A DNA stretch of 64,000 nt from Blastomyces gilchristii SLH14081 (taxonomy: Eukaryota > Ascomycota > Eurotiomycetes > Onygenales > Ajellomycetaceae), in assembly GCF_000003855.2 (NCBI RefSeq), contig NW_003101678.1:1468470-1532469 (forward strand), read 5' to 3'. A model generated the notes under the pieces. The model saw only the letters and a program-made list of their open reading frames with translations. It had not been told where the DNA came from and ran no database searches. Each line of letters opens with the position of its first letter. Position 1 is the first letter of the stretch. A program made the position numbers and the translations under genes. Positions 34,368 to 46,919 of the stretch are shown here, piece by piece.

Positions 34368-37324
34368 TGCAGCATTAATGTATAAGTGATTGAAACTGTC
34401 TTTATTATCTTATAAAACTGAAACAGTAAATCAATTACATATTTCAACTAAGTTTACTTCATATCAGAAAGTTTCAATATCTGAATCTTTTTTTAATCAG
34501 AGTATTACACTCAATTAATTATCTAATATAATTGAAGAGTCTGAATAGTTATCTTATATATTAAACTTCACTGTGTTCTAATATTGTGTATTATATTCAG
34601 TGATATAACTGATTTATTTATTTATTAAATATCATGAAATTGTTATTATTATTTAGAGAAGATACAAATCATATTAGTAATGTTTTAAATCTGTGATATT
34701 TAAATTATTAGTCAATCTATTCAAAATTAACAGTAGTGTTATTAAAAAGCATTATTAAAAAGCAATATTAAAAAGTGTTATCAAAAAATATTATCTTTTA
34801 TAAAGTGAATGTAAGAGTTACTTAAGTAATTACTTTCATCTTATTCTCATCTCAAGAATCAGTCATCTTATTATTCTTCATCTCAATGTTAAGATTCTTT
34901 ATCAGTGTTTATATCACAAGTTAAATCATATAAGCAATGTAGAGAATATGACCTTATTTATTATTTCAGAAATGCAAAGTCAATTTTTACTTCAAGCTCT
35001 TCATTATAGTATAGTTATTCACAGCATTATCAGTTGTAATTATAAGAAGACTGAGACTAATATCTCAATAGTCATTTTTAATCACAGTTATTAATATCTC
35101 TGTTATATAATTCTCAGTATAACTACTAATCAATGATTCAAATTCAATTAATATCTCTTGATAAGTTTAGTTCTCATTAATGTAATAACATATAACTTTC
35201 ATAAATGTAAGATTATTTATATTAGTTTATATATTCACTGTGAGAGATACTCTTCAATAATTCTTCAACTCTGATTTTGCATATTGTATATTGACTTTGT
35301 AGTGTATCTCAAGGTTGAACTGAAGACAGAATTGATGTAAAATGTGAAGATTTGAATTAAGTATTTAAAGAAGTGTTCAAAATTCAAAGTTTTCAATTAA
35401 TTGAAGAGAAAGATTCAGAGATATATATATACAAAGTAATTATTCACAGAAGTTATCAGATAAGAGTTATAAAATCAGAGTACTGATATATAGTTATTTT
35501 CACATAATTTTTCTTCAAATTAGAAAGTTAGTATTATTAAAAATCATTATCTGATAGAGTAACTTATCAGCTCAGTAGTAATTTTCTAATTATTTTTTAT
35601 TTATTATCTGTATTCTGATGACTTCAGATGTCAGAAAATTTCTTCACAGTTATAATCAGTTTATAATAAATGTTTCTGAATAAAGTTATAGTAATTATAG
35701 TAAAGAGATAACTCTTCAGTAATCTGTAATATAATCTATTAATAATTATTTCATAGTTTATCTCAGTATTTATGTTGAGTTTTTCATAAATTTTATAACC
35801 TGAAATCAGATGTGAAGAATGAAGTAATTATTTATTATAATTAAAAGAGGGTATTCTGTGTTGAATTATAAATAATATAGACTTTGTGATTTACAGTAAT
35901 TTCTTAAAGTGTTTGTGAATCTTCAATAGAAGTAAAAGAAGTGAAAGAAGTGAATTCAGAAGATATAATAATAATTTAAGAAAGATAATAATTTATTTTC
36001 AATAACTGATCACTGATGTATGTAAGAAAAATTATTATAAAAGAAAATAATCTTCTTTCTTAACTTAGTTATAATTTTAGTACTAACTCAGATTGAATAT
36101 TATCAATGTATAAAAGTAAATAAATAATCTTGATTAATCTCTGTTATATTTATTAAAATATATTAATATTGTGAAAGAGAGTATTGCTAAATTATATTAT
36201 CAGATGATATTATTTAAAATATATTAATATTATAAATATCAATGTTGAAAAAATGTTGATACTTATACATTATAGTGATTTATAAATCATGATAGTTAAA
36301 TATATATATATATATTATTTCTGATATTGATTACAATTTGCAAAATAATTTTTAAAAACTTAAAATTAATTTCAATTATTATTTAACAGCTATTAAGTCT
36401 ATAACTAACTAATATAGAAAAGAAAAAAACTTTTTCTACTTATTATCTTTCTTCTCTTTCTTACTCTTCTTATCATTCTTTATAATTTACTTCTTATTCT
36501 CATTCTTCTGCTTCTTCTTCTTCTCATTGAAGATGATAATTATCTTAAAATCTCTCTTCACTATCTTTTCAGAGAAGAGTTTTTACTGCTTTCTCTCAGT
36601 CAGATTAATCTGTGTCTCAAAATCTCACATTTTCTAATCTACTGTCTCAGGTTCTATCTCAGTAATAAGTAGATTAATATACTCAGAGAGTAGAACTGTC
36701 TTCTTAATATTTTGAATCATGAAGTACATTCAAGATCTGAATAAGATCTTAATTCTCTTCTTCTCTATCAGCTTCTGCTAATCAATCAGAGAACAGAAGT
36801 ATTATTAAAAATTATTATCTCTTAATAAATAAATAACTTATCAGTTTTAACTTCTTTATCTCTTACTTTAACACTCTCTTAATCTTCTTCTGCTACTGCT
36901 TATTTATAGTAATACTCTTCTTCTCTCTCTCTCTCTCTTTATCTTGATCTTAAGTTATTCTCAGAACTTCTTCTAATCTCACTGCTACTACATGAGACTC
37001 TTCACTATCTTCTTTTTCATTCTCTTATATATAGTGCTATCTGTATTATTTCTATACTTAGTTCAGTCTAAATTCATCAGAAGTGTTACTTAAAATTATT
37101 ATTATTTTACTCTCTTACAGAATCTCTTCAAGGTATTATAATATGTCTTATAATCTATCTTCTCTTACTTAAACACCTTCTTCTTCTCATTCTTCAATCT
37201 GTAATGATACTTACGCGCCTTGATGATTCATAAAACTACAGAATATTTGAAGAGAAATGACATGATTAAATTTAATAAGTGTTGAGAGAGAGTAAAGACA
37301 GAGAAGATAGTTAGCAATGATATG
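34368..37324. other. Very AT-rich stretch without recognised genes
   Basis: About 3 kb of AT-rich sequence with no coding relic I can name. Visible structure: a 13-bp tandem repeat (attattaaaaagc and variants) at about 34,736-34,800, a (TA)n run at about 36,297-36,316, and a pyrimidine-rich block at about 36,425-37,200. On the minus strand that block would be rich in Lys, Glu and Arg codons (for example KEREREKK) but broken by stops. It may be a decayed ORF of another element. I see no TSD, LTR or MITE end here. Confidence 0.5.
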
Positions 37325-37358
<34 letters not shown>

Positions 37359-37416
37359 TAAAAATAATAATGATAATAATAATGATAATAATAATAATAA
37401 TAATGATAATAATAAA
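37325..37416. repeat. (AAT)n/(GATAAT)n microsatellite
   Basis: About 90 bp of AAT units with scattered GAT units. The low-complexity Tyr/His frame antisense to it (37,211-37,429) is an artefact of the repeat. It resembles a long LINE-type AAT tail but has no LINE 3' UTR upstream. Confidence 0.9.
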
Positions 37417-37872
37417 AGAGAGAGTGCATTGAAATATATTATTAACTTATCAAATATAAAGACACTCAAAGAAAATATTGATAGCTTTCAGAGATGTACA
37501 GAAACAGCTACAGTATTACATAGTAATAATATCTTTATTTAATACATGCACTATTGATATTCTTTGTATACAGTTATTATATAATTTATATCAGAGATAT
37601 ATACAGAAAACAGATCTTTATTACTAGAGAGAATGATTACAGCAATTCTCTGTTTTCATATTATAAAGATAAGTTATTCTTATTTCTTTCTTCTCTCTTT
37701 TCTCTTCTTCAATCAATCACTAATTCAAAGCTGATATGAAAACTATTAAAACACTCTCAGAAACTCTTAAATTGAAGAGTATAGACTAATTAAATTTTAA
37801 ATACAGAAGAAACTAAATTATCTTCTATAGATTCAATTATTCATTCTCTCTCTTAAATGAAATAGCAGTTAT
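37417..37872. other. AT-rich spacer
   Basis: No gene or repeat recognised between the microsatellite and the family II LTR at 37,873. The open stretch 37,554-37,739 is AT-driven and matches nothing I know. Confidence 0.5.
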
Positions 37873-38163
37873 TGTAAGAGATCTACACCGAATAGATCGG
37901 TATAATATATAGGTCTTATATAACAAAGTGAAAAATATTAAAGAAGGAAAAGAAAGAGAAAGTACGAGAATTAGCAATCAAAGTGAATATTTATATGCAT
38001 ACACAGTGCATACACAGTGAAGCTTTAGAGCAGAAGAATAGAAATTCTGTGAGTTTTTCAGCTGAGAATCAGTAATTGAGAATGACTGAGAATCAGAGCT
38101 TTCAGTGAAATCTATGAAGTGTAAAGAAATAGTCTATATAATAATCAAGTATAGTCTGTCACA
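37873..38163 (-). repeat. 3' LTR of family II copy IIc
   Basis: A 291-bp LTR, about 40 bp shorter than those of IIb through internal gaps. Ends TGTAAGAGATC...CTGTCACA. The pyrimidine run after it (ttagcctctctcttctc) is the complement of the polypurine tract. Confidence 0.85.
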
Positions 38164-39680
38164 TTAGCCTCTCTCTTCTCTGATTGTGTGTAGTTTCTAT
38201 CAGTCAAGAGTCACAGTCTCAGATAGCATGAAACTCAGAGTTCAGATCAGATGATTGTAGCTGACTTATTTCACAAGATATTATCAGCTGCGGCCGCGGG
38301 GTCTCTTATCAAGAATATCTTCAATCTCTCATTCAAGTTCATTATCTTCTTCTATGATCCCTGGCGGCCGTCAGTCAGAAATCAGTTGAGAAGAGAACAG
38401 ATCAGTGACAGTGTAATGAAGCAAGCTTGTATAAAAAATATTGTGAATCTCTGATAATATCTTAAGACAGTAGTTATAACTATCTAGAACTTCTATCACT
38501 TTATACTTAGTATGATGATAATTCAGTGTATGAGATGAATATGTGATCTGTATATTCTTAAGATTTAATTACATCAAGTCTTTTATCTTATATTGCTCAG
38601 TGAGATCTCAGTGAACATTGATTTAATTCTCTTAATCTTGTTTCACAGTTGTCATGAAGACCTCTGCTTAGTTACAGGCATCTCAGAGCTTCATTACTAT
38701 ATTATCAGCAATCTGAATTGAACTGCAGAGATTCAGTGTGAAATGTGTGATTTCTAGAAGATTCAATACTTTCATATGATAACTGTGTGTAAGAAAGAAC
38801 AGGCTTATATCTGTTAAGACAGTATCTCAGCTGTTGATAGTGATCTCTGTGTGTAGAAGAAGATCATGTCAATTATCTCATAAATAATTACAGAACTTAT
38901 GAAGATAATTCTTTATGATCTGAATTATCTGTTCTAACATGTCATCAGTCTTAGAGTGATAGACAGTTGACAAACAGTGTGTAATCTTGAGAACTTGACA
39001 GATTCTTGTTCAGAGAGTGCTCATGAATTGATAGCTCTGATCTGATACTATAGATCTCAGCAATTCATACATTTAATAGAACAGACTCTGTAGAAAAGCT
39101 TCAGTGACTTATTCAGTATTCATCTTATTACAAGATTTCAATATTATATCTTTACTCAATTAATTCATAATAATCAGAACATTCTTACAATTCTTACTCT
39201 CAGAGAGATCAGTGATGAAGTCAATTACTATATCTTATCAGATTCTATTAGAGATATTGAGTGATTTTAGTAGGTCTTTTCTACAGTTCTTTCACAATAT
39301 AATGAAAGAATAATAGTTATAGTTTCAAATGAAACATCTGATGCTGTTTAATATCTCAGGTCAGTAGAACTCTTGAGATATTATTCAGTATAATTGTTCA
39401 TAATCTAAGTGACTGATTATATACACATCATGCATCTCTTGCATTATTCAGATGTGTAAGAGTTTGAAGTGAGAGGCTCAATATTATTCATGAAACTGCA
39501 GAGTGTTATTGTCATTGATTGAGCATTCTAAGATATTGATTCTTATATGTAGATCTGAGAGGAATCAGAGTACTTCTTGATATACTGCTTTGATGAGTGC
39601 TTGAAGAAGTTCATCAGTTTGAGCTGTTACATGTTATAATTCATTCAGTTTAGATTCAGAAGAAGTTGAGATATTGATAT

Positions 39681-39710
39681 CAGTGTCAGTGTCAGTGTCA
39701 GTGTCAGTGA
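39681..39710 (-). repeat. Hexamer repeat (CAGTGT)5 in family II integrase
   Basis: Five tandem copies of CAGTGT, the last altered, within the integrase relic of copy IIc. The homologous positions in IIb (about 18,330) and IIa (about 16,230) do not carry it. A hexamer preserves the reading frame. Confidence 0.85.
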
Positions 39711-40047
39711 CGGTTTGAAGAGAGAGTGTTCTAATCAGAGAAGTATATATAGTGTCATGAGTTATTCTATCTTGATTAACTAATATCTTCAGATTTAGAA
39801 GCTGATGTTCTCAGTTCATTCAATGAGTGTCTGTTACATTGAAAGGCATATCTTACTCTTATTATGAGAGAGTATCTGTCATTGAGTTCTGACTGCTGAG
39901 ATGATAGTGTATTATAAAATGAAAGCAGCTTAAGAACTCAGATCATTACATCTGTCATTCAGTGAGTTTATAAGTAGTTATAAAGTACTTGAGATTCTTA
40001 TGATCTGTAATTATCTTAAATTCAGAGACACTTTGAAGTTCAGAGTC

Positions 40048-40272
40048 TCATTCTTCTAGACAGTGTATAATTGTAAGAAGTTTCTTATTATAGATCTCAT
40101 AGTTGCATTCAGTGAGACTCAGTTTCTTAGACATGAAGATATATGATTGTAAGACATCTTCATTATTATGTTGTAATATAGCTTTCTCTGTAATATAGTC
40201 AGAGAAGTCAGCTTCAACAACTGTTTTATAATCAGGATTAAATATTATTAGTAGAGAGATATTGACAAACAT
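40048..40272 (-). pseudogene. Family II RNase H (copy IIc)
   Basis: An open stretch of 74 codons on the minus strand, the best preserved RNase H in the window. It reads [54 protein letters not shown] and [11 protein letters not shown]. These match the Ty3/gypsy blocks dP....veTDASd.aiGavL.Q, yfSrKL...E.NYeiyDKElLAii..l.eW. The first catalytic Asp survives in ADFSDY; DKE reads NKK. It belongs to copy IIc and has no independent function. Confidence 0.85.
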
Positions 40273-40874
40273 CTTCTTTATCTATGTAAATACAGCTTCA
40301 GTATTTACTAATTACTGAAATACTGAGTTCTTTCTGATGAGTTCTGTAAGTAATCTCATGATATCTGAGAAGTTTCATATAAATCACTGATAGAAGTTAG
40401 TAAATTCAATGAAGCTTTGTATATCTTTCACAGTATGTGAAGCTTCTCATTCAAGAATGACAGAGACTTTCTCAGAATTCATTCAAATTCTCTTGTCAGC
40501 TTCTATGATAAAATCTAGATATTTAATACTCTTGACTTCAAAGTCATACTTATCAATATCTATTAATAGTTCTGCTTCTTGTAATTGTTATAAAATTCTT
40601 TATACATGTTCTTGATATTCTTTTCTGAACTCATCAGTGAAGATGAGAATGTCATTGAGATATATAGATACAAATTTATCAAGAAAATTCTGAAGTGCTC
40701 AGTTGATATACTTCTGAAATATACTGAGAGTATTAATCAGTTCAAAGAGTGTAACTATTCATTCAAAGAGATTATAATGTGTTTGAAATGCTGTAAGTCA
40801 TTTATCTTCTTTGATAATATGAATTTTATGAAATGTGATGATGATATTTAGTTTTATAAATCATTGAGCTTGTC

Positions 40875-41380
40875 TAGACTGGCCGCCGGGACGATGAATT
40901 TTATGTTTGGTTCCATTTGGTCTGGTCTCATACATTTCTTGGCGTGAATCCCGCTGGGACTGACTATCAAAAAAACATGTAAAGTGACTATATATCAGAT
41001 CTTAAAATGGAACCATGACTTGAAAAAAATGAGAAAGTGGTCTCATTTGGTCCCATTTAGTCCCATTCTTGACATAAAGTTGCTATTTTTAGACATTTTA
41101 AGGTTTTTTTTAGACTATTTTTAATTTTTTAAAAAGTAACACTTTTTGATAATGCTTATATGAGATTTAAAGTCATTTAAAGCAATAAAAATAATTTAAA
41201 TTGAGAAGTGAATATCATGATCTCATTTGGAAAATGTGACAAGAGTAGACAGTAAGTCTCACTGAGACAGTATGGGACTACTATCTAATGTTAAAACCGT
41301 GTAATGGAATCAGTCGAATTGGTAATGAGACTATCAAAAAATCTGATCCTGGTCCCAGACACGGTCACACAGTCAGTCTA
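40875..41380 (-). mobile_element. hAT-like MITE inserted in family II RT (copy IIc)
   Basis: A 506-bp copy with ends TAGACTGGCCGCCGGGACG and CACAGTCAGTCTA. A perfect 8-bp duplication agcttgtc flanks it (40,867-40,874 and 41,381-41,388). The undisturbed site can be read in IIa at about 23,150 (gagcttatctaat). It is the least mutated MITE in the window, retaining GGTCC and CCCGCTGGGAC blocks. Confidence 0.93.
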
Positions 41381-43060
41381 AGCTTGTCTGATGTGAGCTA
41401 AAGTTTTATTGATAAGAGATAAAGAATAGCAGTCCTTCTTGATTAATCTGTTCAATTCTTGATAGTTCACACAGAATTGAAGTTCTTTATCTGATTTCTT
41501 TGCAAAGAGAATAGAAGCTGCAGCAGAAGAGTTACTAATATATATAAATTTCTTATTTAACAGATTATTAAGTGTCTTCTGAAGAAGAAGGAGTTCATCT
41601 TAAGACATGTTATAAAGAGAGTCTCATAATAACTCAGAGTTCTTATCATTCTTCTTTTCTAACTTAATACTGTGATCTACTTCTGGTTCTTGTAAGAGAA
41701 GTATATTTGTAGTGTTATCTTGTTAAAAGATATCTAGATATTTGTGATATTATTGAGAGAGTTTTGTATGAGAATCTGTTATTATAATATAAGATAACTT
41801 CTCTAGAGCTTTCTTGATATTGATCGGGCTGATGAAATAGATTGCTACATAATTCTGCTATCAGTGATCTTTTTAACAACTTTCTTTTTAAAGCATTTTA
41901 TAGGTGATGACAGAGATCTGTGTCAGATTCATAGTCTTGTGAATGTTATCTTCATGAACTCTATTATTATTAGGAAATATTAAGCTTCTATTTTGAGTGT
42001 TTAATAAGATGTCTTATTCAGATAGTCAGACAAGTTTCAACATAAGATTATAATTAAGATTATCAACTTCATATGCATGAACATCTTCATGTTGATGTTC
42101 TTCAACATCTATATTCAACTTCATTATATAATACATACAAATGTCTTTTAGATCATCAAATTCTGTGAGAAGTCAGAATTTTAATAAGAGAATACACTGA
42201 AGGTTGTAATATCTTATGACTGAAGATTTAATCATTATATAATGATATAGACTGCTGTCTATCATGGCTTTCATATTATATATATTATCAATCACAGTAG
42301 ATACAAGAATTGTGTTCATTGTTATTTTCTCTTCAAATTGTTGTCATCTGACCTCTTCAAGCTTCTGTTTGTGAATTTGAACAGAAGCTAATCTTTTCTC
42401 TGTTTTATTAAGACATTCTCATAGTTATCTTCTAAATCTTTCTTCACTGCAATGTGATTAGTGTAGACAGATGCTGATTCATTCATTAAGTGAGAAGGTA
42501 TATAGACTGATCAGCAGTTAAAAGCAATGTGTTCTAATCAGTTACAGTTAATATACGCTTCTTATTGACATTAATCAGTGACTTCTTTGAGAGTGATCTC
42601 AGGAACTCAGAAGCCTGTTCAGACAGCAAAGCTCCTTGCTTATGTATAGATATTCAAGTCTACTCAATTCATAATATCTGCATCATTGTTATTCTTCAGC
42701 ACAGGTGTATGAGTGACTGAGTTATTTCTCAGTACAGGTGTATGAGTATAACATCTTCTGTTACTATTCTGTATACTCTTGAGCTTGATAAGATAGTCAT
42801 TCAATGTTCAGAGTTATACACAGAAATCTTCATAAGTCTGGTCTTCATCTACACTTATAAGAATCTGTAAGAGTTTGAAAGTTAATATCTTCTTAAGCAT
42901 GCTAATCTTTATTTGATTCTCTTAAAATTGATTATGTACTTCTAGAATCTTGGTGTTGAAGTCAGAAATGAATATTATAAGAGAAGTGTTTCTCTGTCAG
43001 ACACTCTGTAATCAATCTAATACTTTCTGTTACATAGCAGTGTCTCAGAACAGAATATCA

Positions 43061-46000
43061 ATTATTATTATTATTATTATTCTTCAATTATAGATGTATG
43101 CAGTCAGAGACTATGACATCTACCTGAGAACTTTTAGTTCCCAGGGTTTTTCCTATATCTGTAAAGTTAACTATTATACATTCATCAATTTCAGATATAC
43201 AAAATCAGAAAATTCCAGCTCAGAATACAAAAATCATTTACAAATTGCAGTGTTTTAACATCTTCTGATACTTTGAAATCATTTGACAATATCATGACAA
43301 AGGAAAAGAGAACACAGTCTTAAAGATAGACACATTAAATAGATAGATAGAAAGGAATTGAAAGAAAAAGATAAAGTAAAGAAAGACTGTAACAAAACAA
43401 ATTATTAAAAGATAGTATATAGCTGTTTTAACAGACTATATCTGGTTGATTTCCTCCTCTTCATATTCAGATAATTCTGAATTTAGCCATTTTCTTGTAG
43501 CTGCTTGAGTTTCTGATAGAAAGTCTATTAAGTATTTAATTCCTGTCTCAGTTGAGAATAAGAATCTTATATTTAATTGATTTAGATCATACTTCTCTTT
43601 CAATCTGGCTCTGAGACTATTGTATAATGCACAGTGCATTACAATATACTCAGAATTCTCATTTATATTGCAGAATGAGCATTCTATTGAGTCAAATCTA
43701 TTATCAAATCTTTGTATATAAGATTTGAAATAGTCATGTTCTAGTTTCAGCTGTATTATAGATGAGAATATTTTCTTTTTACATTTAATTAAACAAGATT
43801 TCCACTTGGGTTTTGTTTCAAATCTTGAATAATGTATACTCTTCTTTTGTTTCTGCCAGCTTTTATTTCACTTGTCTAAACAAGATTCTTTTATTTTTCT
43901 CTTTATAAAAGACCAGGACATAATTTTTTGAATAGATCTGCTTAATTCTGCACTCTTTTTTGCAGCTGAATCAGCCATTTCATTGCCATGAATATTCATA
44001 TGAGCAGGAACTCAGTGCAGATGAATTATCAGCTTTGATATTCTTCTCTTTTGAATTTTTAAAACAGAGTTTAAGATCAGTTTAAGATTCATTTAATTAT
44101 TATAAATCTGACTATTTCTAAGTCTTTTTAAAGTAGCTTGACTATCAGAGAATATTCATTTCTCTTTCAAACTATTTTCTCTTTTATGAGATTTTATTTT
44201 AATAAGTTTGAAAGCTTTCACTATTGTAAATAGTTCAGCATCAAAGACTTCAGATTCACAGCCTAAATTTCAGAAATGTGAGATAAAATTAATATTATCT
44301 TCAGTATAAGCAATGTCTGTGTCTACTCTATTCAAATTCTCATTTTTTAAGTCATCTGAATAAATCAGAATAGAGTCTTCTATATTGATTGTAGAAATTC
44401 TCTTCAAATGCTGTTCATATTCTTTCTCTTTAGATAGTTCACTTATTTATAAGTCTATAAGAGATTCAAGCTTTTCTCTTCAGAGAGATAACTTCTCATG
44501 ATCAACTTTTTCAACATTTAAAGAAGAAAATTGATTTTTAATCAGTGAGTATAGTCTGTACAGTTGAGAAGGCATTTTCTTTGAAGAATTATTTTCATTT
44601 CAATCAAGAAATCTATTCTAATCCAGTTCATTTTCAGAGTTAATTGATGAAAATGAAGAAGAGACTCTTTCTCTGATTATATGATTTGAGCTCATCTTTA
44701 TAACTCTCAGAACATAGTTTATACAGGTCTTTTCAAATCTAATAGCAGGAGGAGAAATTGAAGCTTCAATTTTCATTGCTTTAATAGAAGATGATTTGAA
44801 TGCTCTCAGAATTCTTCTCAAAGCTCTGTTTTGCAGACTTTGAAAGAGTTCAGTGAAATTTTCTTGATTATTTCATCAAACTTGAACTTCATAATCAGCT
44901 ACTGAGGTAATACAGGCTATATATAACTATCTCATAGCCTGGAAGAATAGATCTCTCTCTGTATTTGATAGTCTGATAATGTTGTTCAATAGTCTTTCTG
45001 CCTTGACAGTTCTTTGTTGAATATGATATTTAAAATTCAACTTGGAGTTTAATCATACTTCTAATTATTTGACATTTAAACTGAGTTTAATCTCTCTATT
45101 TAAAAGAGTTAGGGATAGTTCTTTCTCATTGAATCTAGAAAAGAAATGAATTAACTCAGTTTTATTCATATTAAATTGAATTTGATTGATATCTGCTCTG
45201 ACAAAGATTTTCTTTACAGCTTTTTCAATTACTTTCAAATTCTCTTTGATAGTTTTTAAGCTGTAGACTAGATCAATATCATCTACATAACTCAGAGATT
45301 GCACTATTTTCATATTTCTATCTTTGAATAGATATGCAGTGTATATTACAAATAAAATGAGTGAGATTGAAGATTCTTGCAGTACTTCTATTTTTATCTC
45401 AGTCTTGTCTTATTTCATTTCATCAAAGAAAAGTTGTATGATTCTTTTAGACATAAAACAGTTAACTTATTTTATTAGAGAAAGTGACAGTTTTAACATC
45501 TTCAAAGTCTGAATTAACTTTGGCTTTGAAACATGATCAAATGCTTCTTTTATATCAATAAAAACTGCAGTTGAGACCAGATCTTCATGCTTTGCTGTTT
45601 GAATATCATGAATAACTGAGAGAACAGTGTCAATTGCAGAACATTGTTTTCTACCTCTCATTTATTCACTGAATAAAAGAGAGTTATTAATAGACTGGCT
45701 GCTGAGATCATGAATTTCATGTTTGATCTCATTTGATCTGGTCTCATACATTTCTTGGTGTGAATCCCGCTGAGACTAGTCATTAAAAAAACATGCAAAG
45801 TGACTATATATCAGATCTTAAAATGAAACCATGACTTGAAAAAAATGAGAAAGTTGTCTCATTTGATCTCATTTAGTCTCATTCTTGGCATAAAGTTACT
45901 ATTTTTAGACATTTTAAGGTTTTTTTTAGACTATTTTTAATTTTTTAAAAAGTAACACTTTTTAATAACACTCAAATGAGATTTAAAGTCATTTAAAGTA

Positions 46001-46919
46001 ATAAAAATAATTTAAATTGAGAAGTGGAAATCATGATCTCATTTGAAAAATGTGATAAGAGTAGACAGTAAGTCTCACTGAGACAGTATGAAACTACTAT
46101 CTAATGTTAAAACTGTGTAATGGGATCAGTCGAATTGATAATGAGACTATCAAAAAATCTGGTCCTGATCTCAGACACGGTCACACAGTCAGTCTAGTTA
46201 TTAATAGAGTCTATAAAAGATAGTCGAGTAGCTATTATCTTTTCCAAAACCTTTTCTAGACAGTTTAATAGAGATATTACTTCATATGACTTAGAAATTG
46301 AAGTTTTTCTATTAGGCTTTGCAAGAATCACTTCAGTGGCTTCTCTCCAGCATTCAGAATAATATCCATTTTTCAAGAGATTAAAAAAGAGCTCAAAATA
46401 TTCATTCTTTAAGTAGGAATATGTATTTTGAATAATCAAGTGATTAATTGAATCAGGCCCTGCAGCAGTTTTAACAGAACTTGAGAAGATAGCTGACTCT
46501 AATTCATCTTATGTAAGATCAGGCCATTCCCAGTCATTTTCATCAATGTAGTTGAGAAGTGATATATTCTCTTCTTCTGAATCTGAATCTGATGAGTTTT
46601 GAAAGAGAATTCTCATAAAAGCTTGACATTTTTCCTCAAAAGAGTTTGCTGTATATGATTCATTCTGAAACTCATATTCTAAGGCTGGAAGTTTTGCTAC
46701 ACTTCTTGTTTTAGTATAGTTAAAAGCTTTAAAAACTTCCTTTCCTTGTGCTTCTTCAAGAAATTTATTCCAGCAGTCTGTTTTAGCTCTTTTAATATCT
46801 GAAAAATATTCATTTCTGACAGCTTTGAACTCTTCATCAGATATTACATCATTCTTTCAATCTCTTCTAGCAGTAGCTAATTCTTTCCTTTTAGATGAGA
46901 TATTCTCATTCTCATTTCA
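43061..46919 (-). mobile_element. LINE copy C, 5'-truncated, minus strand
   Basis: Minus-strand copy of the LINE, with its (AAT)n tail (as ATT units) at 43,061-43,081, 3' UTR, ORF2 stop at 43,436-43,438, and ORF2 running to about 46,919. There similarity to copy D (about 53,290) ends within the endonuclease-RT linker. A MITE (45,691-46,196) interrupts the RT N-terminus. Several frames are open for 60-80 codons, for example SYVDDIDLVYSL (about 45,275), where the RT YxDD box is intact. No clear TSD was found: the left flank cagaacagaatatca does not recur on the right. Confidence 0.88.
45691..46196 (-). mobile_element. hAT-like MITE inserted in LINE copy C
   Basis: A 506-bp copy, ends TAGACTGGCTGC and CACAGTCAGTCTA, flanked by an 8-bp duplication gttattaa (45,683-45,690 and 46,197-46,204). 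The empty site is readable in LINE copies B and D (reverse complement of about 26,745-26,765). This copy shows that the MITE moved after LINE C had inserted. Confidence 0.93.

Larger units (their letters stand above)
37873..43060 (-). mobile_element. Ty3/gypsy chromovirus family II, copy IIc (gag-proximal end missing)
   Basis: Minus-strand element with a 3' LTR at 37,873-38,163, then chromodomain (about 38,235-38,365), integrase, RNase H (40,048-40,272), RT (with a MITE at 40,875-41,380), protease (about 42,240) and the zinc-knuckle end of gag. Colinearity with IIb stops at 43,060, where the AAT tail of LINE copy C begins. The expected continuation of gag and the 5' LTR are not found beyond LINE C, so this copy lost its 5' part. 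A small GC block at 38,287-38,306 (gctgcggccgcggggtc) in the chromodomain has kept its original bases. Confidence 0.86.

Noticed and set aside
37321..37420. CRISPR-like array
   Set aside because: It is a simple-sequence repeat without spacers, in a eukaryotic genome context.
37211..37429. Tyr/His-rich protein
   Set aside because: It is the translation of the AAT/GAT microsatellite.
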